Assembly: GCA_947426265.1 (NCBI GenBank) | Contig: CANEDJ010000047.1 | Coordinates: 1 to 10,603, forward strand | Reading direction: 5' to 3' | DNA: 10,603 nucleotides | Source of the DNA: MGBC102946 sp022793145 | GTDB lineage: Bacteria > Bacillota_I > Bacilli_A > RF39 > UBA660 | In this document: positions 7,308-10,603 of the stretch, in pieces | Position numbering within the stretch: the stretch's first letter is position 1 | Layout of the letters: every line of letters begins with the position of its first letter | The notes under the pieces: generated by a model | Told to the model about the DNA's origin: nothing | Database searches by the model: none | The model's input: only the letters and a program-made list of their open reading frames with translations | Made by a program: the position numbers and the translations under genes

Positions 7308-7490
7308 ATGAGAAAATATTTATGAAATTTTAACGCAGAAAATTTAAATGATAAGAAAAAAATAAAAATTGAGGTAAAACCATCTGACATTGTAATTCCA
7401 AGAGATGTCAAAGCCATTTTAGAAGTAGCATTATGAAATCACAAAGTTTATTTAAAAGATAAATTAGTTTTTTCAATAAGGACTAATTTA
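7308..7490 (+). pseudogene. Possible decayed reading frame
   Basis: No intact gene lies in this stretch. The frame beginning with ATG 7308 reads protein-like text around residues 20-42 (KIEVKPSDIVIPRDVKAIL) but is broken by TGA codons at 7323 and 7434. Without those, it would run to TAA at 7536. There is no ribosome site before 7308 and no family that I recognise. It is either a remnant of a small gene or a chance open stretch in AT-rich DNA. Confidence 0.2.
7460..7490. repeat. Inverted repeat, potential hairpin
   Basis: TAAATTAGT (7460-7468) is perfectly complementary to ACTAATTTA (7482-7490), with a 13-base loop. It lies only four bases from the next, stronger hairpin at 7494-7527. The stem is AT-rich and weak; whether it has a role is unclear. 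Confidence 0.35.
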
Positions 7491-7493
7491 AAG

Positions 7494-7527
7494 GAAAACA
7501 CCAACTCAGCTTTGAATTGGTGTTTTC
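7494..7527 (-). terminator. Strong hairpin, probable bidirectional terminator
   Basis: GAAAACACCAA (7494-7504) pairs perfectly with TTGGTGTTTTC (7517-7527): an 11-bp stem with a 12-base loop. Read leftward, the stem ends in TTTTC and is followed by CTTTAAATT, which would stop the minus-strand RNA that begins near 7612 and any read-through from yigZ. Read rightward it ends TTTTCTTC, so it may act in both directions. Confidence 0.6.
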
Positions 7528-7544
7528 TTCAAACTTAAAAGTTT

Positions 7545-7590
7545 AGAGTAACACCTAACATGCAAATATCAGAGTGTTTCTCTTTTTTTA
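7545..7590 (+). terminator. Hairpin with T-run, possible rightward terminator
   Basis: AGAGTAACAC (7545-7554) pairs with GTGTTTCTCT (7574-7583) with a single internal mismatch, around a 19-base loop. On the plus strand, T's run from 7583 to 7589 directly after the stem. It could terminate rightward transcription; on the minus strand the same stem would be an internal hairpin of the candidate small RNA. Confidence 0.45.
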
Positions 7591-7618
7591 TGATATGAGG
7601 TTTTCCTCATCTGTATAC

Positions 7619-7647
7619 ATTGTACTATAGTATATTTTCTTTGTCAA
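7619..7647 (-). promoter_or_regulatory. Strong minus-strand promoter with palindromes
   Basis: Read leftward, TTGACA (7647-7642) and TACAAT (7624-7619) are separated by exactly 17 bases. The start point would be near 7612. Two palindromes sit on it: TACTATAGTA (7623-7632) inside the spacer and TGTATACA (7612-7619) at the start site, both possible operator sites. It begins only 14 bases after the yigZ stop codon. Confidence 0.65.
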
Positions 7648-7660
7648 TAATGATGCTAAC

Positions 7661-8239
7661 CTATCTGGCAATTAATAAATCTTCTTCTATAAGAAATGAT
7701 GGAATCTGATTTGCAATTTTGTTAAGTTCTTCATTTGCAATTTTTATTTTATAAGTTATTTTTTCTTGATACTTTTTTTCTATAATTTGTGCATTTGATA
7801 GTAGATATTCTACTTGCTTTTCTACTGAATAGGAAAAACTACAAGTAATAAGTTTTCCAGGTACTAATGTTGTATAAACTGTTTTTTTTAATGCTTCTAT
7901 AGTAGCATTAGAATAAGCTCTTACTAGTCCGCCAGCTCCTAATTTAATTCCACCAAAATAACGAATAACAATAGCCAAAATATAATTTAAGTTTTGTTTT
8001 TGCAGTACATTCAAAATAGGCATTCCAGCAGTTCCACTAGGCTCACCATCATCGGAAACATGTATTTCAGAACCACAGATATAAGCATAACAATAATGAG
8101 TTGCGTCTGGGAATTCTGACTTTATTTGATTCAATTCTTTTTTGATATCAGTAATGGTTTGAATAGGGATTAGTTTACAAATAAATTTAGACTTTTGAAT
8201 TATGATTGTATTTATTAGAGAATTTTGAATACTTAGCAC
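7661..8239 (-). CDS. yigZ: YigZ/IMPACT family (UPF0029) protein
   Basis: This protein of 192 residues belongs to the YigZ/YvyE family, related to eukaryotic IMPACT. Its bacterial function is not well established; the fold pairs an N-terminal UPF0029 domain (about residues 12-120) with a C-terminal ferredoxin-like DUF1949 domain (about 135-190), and a role near the ribosome or in nucleic-acid binding has been suggested. Family hallmarks are plain: DATHYCYAYICG, SDDGEPSGTAGMPIL and IRYFGGIKLGAGGLVRAY. Length is near the usual 200-210. Start choice: GTG 8239 is preceded by GGGTGAT (8251-8245) with four intervening bases, the same spacing as at the tadB start; GTG 8248 would add three residues but has no ribosome site. 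The gene is transcribed divergently from the radical SAM gene. No terminator is seen before the small-RNA promoter, so read-through to the hairpin at 7494-7527 is likely. Confidence 0.92.
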   Translation of the reverse strand: MLSIQNSLINTIIIQKSKFICKLIPIQTITDIKKELNQIKSEFPDATHYCYAYICGSEIHVSDDGEPSGTAGMPILNVLQKQNLNYILAIVIRYFGGIKLGAGGLVRAYSNATIEALKKTVYTTLVPGKLITCSFSYSVEKQVEYLLSNAQIIEKKYQEKITYKIKIANEELNKIANQIPSFLIEEDLLIAR

Positions 8240-8256
8240 TCTTATCACCCAACTTC

Positions 8257-8265
8257 ATTATAACA
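8257..8265 (-). promoter_or_regulatory. Extended -10 promoter for yigZ
   Basis: Read leftward, TGTTATAAT (8265-8257) is a perfect extended -10 element; no good -35 is present 16-18 bases upstream. Transcription would start near 8250, immediately before the ribosome site, so the leader is only about ten bases. It lies back to back with the -35 box of the divergent promoter. Confidence 0.55.
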
Positions 8266-8268
8266 TAT

Positions 8269-8297
8269 TTGACAGATAAAGGATATTTAGCTATGAT
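8269..8297 (+). promoter_or_regulatory. Sigma-A promoter of the radical SAM-MazG gene
   Basis: TTGACA (8269-8274) and TATGAT (8292-8297) are separated by 17 bases. The start would be near 8304, giving a leader of about 26 bases with AAAGGA (8314-8319) ten bases before the ATG at 8330. The promoter is close to consensus, implying steady expression. Only three bases separate its -35 from the divergent yigZ extended -10, so the two promoters may compete. Confidence 0.72.
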
Positions 8298-8329
8298 AGT
8301 AAATAACACGTTGAAAGGAATTTTATAGT

Positions 8330-9976
8330 ATGATAAAAGAAGTAAAAATAGAAGTAACAGAGGAATGTAAAAGATGGTGTACGCATTGCTCAAGCAAAGC
8401 AAAAGAAGTTAACTTTCAATATTTGGATAAAGAGCTTGTAAAAAAAATTATTCATGAAGCGGTCTTGCTAAAAGCTTCTAGTGTAGTATTTACTGGAGGA
8501 GAAGCAACATTATATCCAGATATTGAAGAAGTAATATGGGAAGCTCATAGAAGTGGATTAAGAACGAAACTTTATACTATGTGCAATCCTGAACAGAATA
8601 GTGTCAATAAAATTAGAAACTTAGTCATGTATGGATTAGAAGAAATGATATATTCAACAACTTACCATTTGACAAGAGATAATATTGTAACATTAGAAAG
8701 GCTTCAAGCTTTTTTCCCTGAATTATTGAAGCAAACCAATATTAAATTAGGTTTCCACCATGCAATAACGACAGAAACAGTTCATGATATGGATGATGTT
8801 GCCAGATTATTTTTCTCATTATCCCATGATCAAACTACCAATTTATCTTTTTTAAGATTTGTGCCACATGGAAGAGGAACAAAAGATTTGCTTTTATCAA
8901 GAGAAGAGTTGCTGTGGTTTAAGGAGAAAATCATAGAGTTAAGAAAAAAATATGGGGAAAAAATTAGTCTTGGAAGCCCATGGAACTTTTTATGGATTGC
9001 TCATACTCCTTGTAGTGCTGCTGAACAAACGATGATAGTAGGATTCGATGGAAGAGTATATCCATGTGATGCCATGAAATATTTTGATTATTTAGGATTT
9101 GGAGGAAATATTTATGAACATACATTAAAAGAAATTTATGATTCGGAATACTTTAAAAATGTTCGTAATTTTAAAACTTGTGTAAGTGGAGAATGTATAT
9201 CTTGCTCTAATTTTAATATTTGTAAGGGTGGTTGTTTGGGTCAAAAAATGGTTGATTTTATAGAACTGGGGACCCCTACTTTTAAGCATTATGGTGAGCT
9301 TGCTAAAAGAACAATGAATCATTTTGATAATGATTCTATAAAAAAGATGAATGGAGAGATGGGAATTGTTGGAGAAATAGGAGAGCTTGTTGATAGTTTT
9401 AAAAAATATAAAACACATAATTTAGATGAGATAAGCAAAAAGAAATTACTTCAAAATTTACAAGTAGAAATAGGAGATATTGTATGGTATTTGGCTGCTT
9501 CTTTAGCTAGTTCTTATCAATTTGAATTTGAAGATATTGGAAATCACTTATTTAGTAGAAGAGAAAAAACTGTAGAGACATTTACAGATGAAGCATTGAT
9601 AAAGGCGGTAAAAAGAAAAGATCCAGAATGTTTTCATGGATATAATGATACTGGTATACCAATTGCTTATTTAGATTTCTTAAATAAAGAAGGGTATTCT
9701 TTTGATACTGAATGGAAAAAATTAGTACACTTTGCTTATGAAATTATTTCTAGTGAAGATAACATTTTGGAAAAAAGCGCTGATTTATTAATTGCTTTAT
9801 CAAGAATTGCTTCCATAGAGTTAGGCGTTTCAATGGAACAAATTTTATGTAATAATGTTGAAAAACTAAAAGTTCGTTATCAAACAGGATTTGATCCAAG
9901 AATAGCTAGTTCTAGAATTGAATTGTTAACGAGTTATAAGAAAAGTGAACCTGTTTATCAAAAAATAAAAGTGTAG
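8330..9976 (+). CDS. Radical SAM/SPASM enzyme fused to MazG-like domains
   Basis: This 548-residue protein joins three parts. Residues 1-220 are a radical SAM core with CxxxCxxC (Cys13, Cys17, Cys20) binding the [4Fe-4S] cluster and GGE (56-58) for SAM contact. Residues 228-302 are a SPASM auxiliary-cluster domain with Cys228, 246, 284, 289, 292, 298 and 302; SPASM enzymes usually modify peptides or proteins. Residues 340-412 match MazG nucleotide pyrophosphohydrolase: ExxE at 349-352 and ExxD at 380-383, then IVWYLAA, so the Mg-binding carboxylates are intact. A second MazG-like repeat at about 460-530 ends in the family-like NNVEKLKVRY.TGFDP stretch but lacks a proper ExxE/ExxD pair. MazG enzymes cleave (d)NTPs to monophosphate and pyrophosphate. 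The gene is monocistronic, with its own promoter and terminator, and no precursor-peptide gene is visible beside it. The substrate is unknown. Confidence 0.88.
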   Translation: MIKEVKIEVTEECKRWCTHCSSKAKEVNFQYLDKELVKKIIHEAVLLKASSVVFTGGEATLYPDIEEVIWEAHRSGLRTKLYTMCNPEQNSVNKIRNLVMYGLEEMIYSTTYHLTRDNIVTLERLQAFFPELLKQTNIKLGFHHAITTETVHDMDDVARLFFSLSHDQTTNLSFLRFVPHGRGTKDLLLSREELLWFKEKIIELRKKYGEKISLGSPWNFLWIAHTPCSAAEQTMIVGFDGRVYPCDAMKYFDYLGFGGNIYEHTLKEIYDSEYFKNVRNFKTCVSGECISCSNFNICKGGCLGQKMVDFIELGTPTFKHYGELAKRTMNHFDNDSIKKMNGEMGIVGEIGELVDSFKKYKTHNLDEISKKKLLQNLQVEIGDIVWYLAASLASSYQFEFEDIGNHLFSRREKTVETFTDEALIKAVKRKDPECFHGYNDTGIPIAYLDFLNKEGYSFDTEWKKLVHFAYEIISSEDNILEKSADLLIALSRIASIELGVSMEQILCNNVEKLKVRYQTGFDPRIASSRIELLTSYKKSEPVYQKIKV

Positions 9977-10046
9977 AAATCCTGATTTTTTTAAAAACTT
10001 AAATTTGTGATAGTAAATATTGTTATTGTAGAAGAAAAATTAAGAG

Positions 10047-10076
10047 AAAAAAGACTTAAAAAAATAAGTTTTTTTT
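10047..10076 (+). terminator. Rho-independent terminator after the radical SAM gene
   Basis: AAAAAAGACTTA (10047-10058) pairs with TAAGTTTTTTTT (10065-10076) with one G-T wobble and an A6 loop. The T-run forms part of the stem, and the mirrored A-run means it could work in both directions. The 223-base gap (9977-10199) around it holds no gene or ribosome-site-bearing short frame that I can see. Confidence 0.65.
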
Positions 10077-10164
10077 AGTATTTATTTTTAATAAGTTAAA
10101 TTTTACTTGAAAAAGGAATATTTGTGCCAATTTAGTTACAAAATAAAGATAGAAAAATTGGTTT

Positions 10165-10173
10165 TGCTATAAT
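10165..10173 (+). promoter_or_regulatory. Extended -10 promoter for the pilin-like gene
   Basis: TGCTATAAT (10165-10173) is a perfect extended -10 element. The hexamer 17 bases upstream (AAAGAT, 10145-10150) is a poor -35. Transcription would begin near 10180, just before the AGAGAGG ribosome site (10184-10190). Confidence 0.5.
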
Positions 10174-10199
10174 GAAAAAGAATAGAGAGGTAATGGAAA

Positions 10200-10603
10200 A
10201 TGAATCGGTTAATAAAAAAAAGAAACTTCAGTAATGCTTTTACCTTAATTGAATTATTAGCAGTAATTTTATTGATAGGAGTAATTGCTTTAATTATAAG
10301 TCCGCTTATAATTGGAACAATAAGAAAATCAGGAAAAGCAACATTTGAAAGAAGTATAGATGGATTGCTAGAAAGTGTTAGAATTGATCATAGTAATGAT
10401 AGTTTTTATGCACCAAGAGAATATTTTTATGAGAAAAAAGATTTGACTTTGCTTACAGTAGCAGAACAATTGAAAGATCAGAAAATTAAAATTCATGGAA
10501 AGATAGAGGGAAATGGATTTATCTATGTAGATGAGACTGGAAAAATACATATTGATAATATCTGTAATAAAGATTACTGTGCGAATGGACCAGAGGATGA
10601 TAT
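10200..10603 (+). CDS. Type IV prepilin-like protein (3' end outside the window)
   Basis: The reading frame from ATG 10200 is open to the window end (134 codons seen). A 13-residue basic leader ends in Ala13, followed by FTLIELLAVILLIGVIALII, the class II prepilin signature, with Glu18 at +5 after the predicted Ala|Phe cut. Ala at -1 in place of Gly is less common but is accepted by some prepilin peptidases. The hydrophobic helix (about 14-38) would anchor the protein and pack the fibre core. The visible globular part has many charged residues and two Cys (in NICNKDYC) that could form a disulfide. AGAGAGG (10184-10190) lies nine bases before the ATG. This pilin class belongs to type IVa/competence or type II secretion fibres and would not be expected to use the Tad motor upstream. 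Its exact role and length cannot be told here. Confidence 0.82.
   Translation, partial: MNRLIKKRNFSNAFTLIELLAVILLIGVIALIISPLIIGTIRKSGKATFERSIDGLLESVRIDHSNDSFYAPREYFYEKKDLTLLTVAEQLKDQKIKIHGKIEGNGFIYVDETGKIHIDNICNKDYCANGPEDD

Larger units (their letters stand above)
7494..7612 (-). ncRNA. Candidate small structured RNA downstream of yigZ
   Basis: A near-consensus minus-strand promoter (7619-7647) has no real coding sequence after it. From the predicted start near 7612 the RNA would hold, in order, a short hairpin (7610-7605 with 7600-7595, ATGAGG/CCTCAT, TTTT loop), a 10-bp hairpin with one mismatch (7583-7574 with 7554-7545), a small hairpin (7544-7531) and the strong terminal hairpin (7527-7494). 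That gives about 118 bases with four stems. The only reading frame is a 13-codon one starting at 7610 without a ribosome site. It resembles no RNA family that I can name. It could instead be the 3' untranslated part of the yigZ transcript. Confidence 0.4.

Noticed and set aside
7571..7610. 13-codon minus-strand peptide (MRKTSYHKKRETL) as a leader peptide or small protein
   Set aside because: It starts two bases after the predicted transcript start without a ribosome site, and its ATG is half of a hairpin; no downstream gene exists for it to regulate.
7494..7612. CRISPR, tracrRNA or riboswitch interpretation of the stacked hairpins
   Set aside because: There are no direct repeats or spacers, no cas genes, and no coding gene downstream on the same strand for a riboswitch to control.
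8187..8402. Minus-strand frame spanning the yigZ-radical SAM intergenic region
   Set aside because: It covers both divergent promoters and the start of the radical SAM gene, overlaps yigZ in another frame, and its protein looks random.
8330..9360. Prokaryotic viperin or a RiPP maturase as the identity of the radical SAM gene
   Set aside because: Viperins lack a SPASM domain, and no short precursor-peptide gene with a ribosome site is visible on either side; the C-terminal MazG fusion also does not fit a standard RiPP maturase.
9125..9418. 97-codon minus-strand frame within the radical SAM gene
   Set aside because: It is antisense to the SPASM cysteines and MazG motif, which are clearly coding on the plus strand.
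10368..10550. 60-codon minus-strand frame inside the pilin-like gene
   Set aside because: The plus-strand frame has a ribosome site, a prepilin signature and is open across the whole segment; the antisense frame has none of these.
1..10603. Insertion sequences, phage genes, tRNA or rRNA genes
   Set aside because: No transposase, integrase or phage structural protein, no terminal inverted repeats with target duplications, and no cloverleaf or rRNA-like segment was found on either strand.

Overview
The window is AT-rich throughout and uses Shine-Dalgarno sites of the AGGAGG/GGTGAT type and promoters of the TTGACA-N17-TATAAT type. It reads as chromosomal DNA of a low-GC, single-membrane Firmicute (Bacilli-like, perhaps a gut lineage near Erysipelotrichales/RF39; the lineage is inference). 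The MurC is of the Bacillus type (an EACEYKRHF motif instead of EADES), so the cell makes peptidoglycan. UGG is used for Trp and UGA appears as a stop, so there is no positive sign of a Mycoplasma-type code.

Layout. (1) 61-690: a lone gene of unknown function whose N-terminus resembles DarT/KptA-type ADP-ribosyltransferase folds, closed by a strong terminator at 703-733. (2) 789-7259: a tightly packed rightward operon with its own promoter. It encodes two small TadE/TadG-like pseudopilins, a ParA-type TadZ/CpaE ATPase, the TadA/CpaF secretion ATPase, TadB and TadC membrane proteins and, last, MurC; a terminator follows. This is the inner-membrane engine of a Tad (type IVc) pilus. No Flp pilin, prepilin peptidase or CpaB/secretin gene is seen here. 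TadB is unusual: it carries two Ig-like domains before the first membrane helix, has no signal peptide, and lies in the same frame as tadA, directly after its UAG stop. (3) 7260-7660: about 400 bases without an intact gene. It holds an eroded reading frame, several hairpins and, on the minus strand, a very good promoter that would drive a short structured RNA. (4) 7661-8239: a YigZ/IMPACT-family gene on the minus strand. (5) 8330-9976: a divergently transcribed radical SAM/SPASM enzyme fused to a MazG-type nucleotide pyrophosphohydrolase domain plus a second, degenerate MazG-like repeat. (6) 10200-10603: the start of a class II prepilin-like protein (FTLIELL signature) that runs off the window.

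How the genes work together: TadA, TadB, TadC and TadZ should form the pilus motor and platform, with the two TadE/G proteins as minor pseudopilins, and cell-wall precursor synthesis (MurC) is tied to the same transcription unit. The most novel items are the radical SAM-SPASM-MazG fusion, the Ig-bearing TadB, and the candidate small RNA downstream of yigZ.
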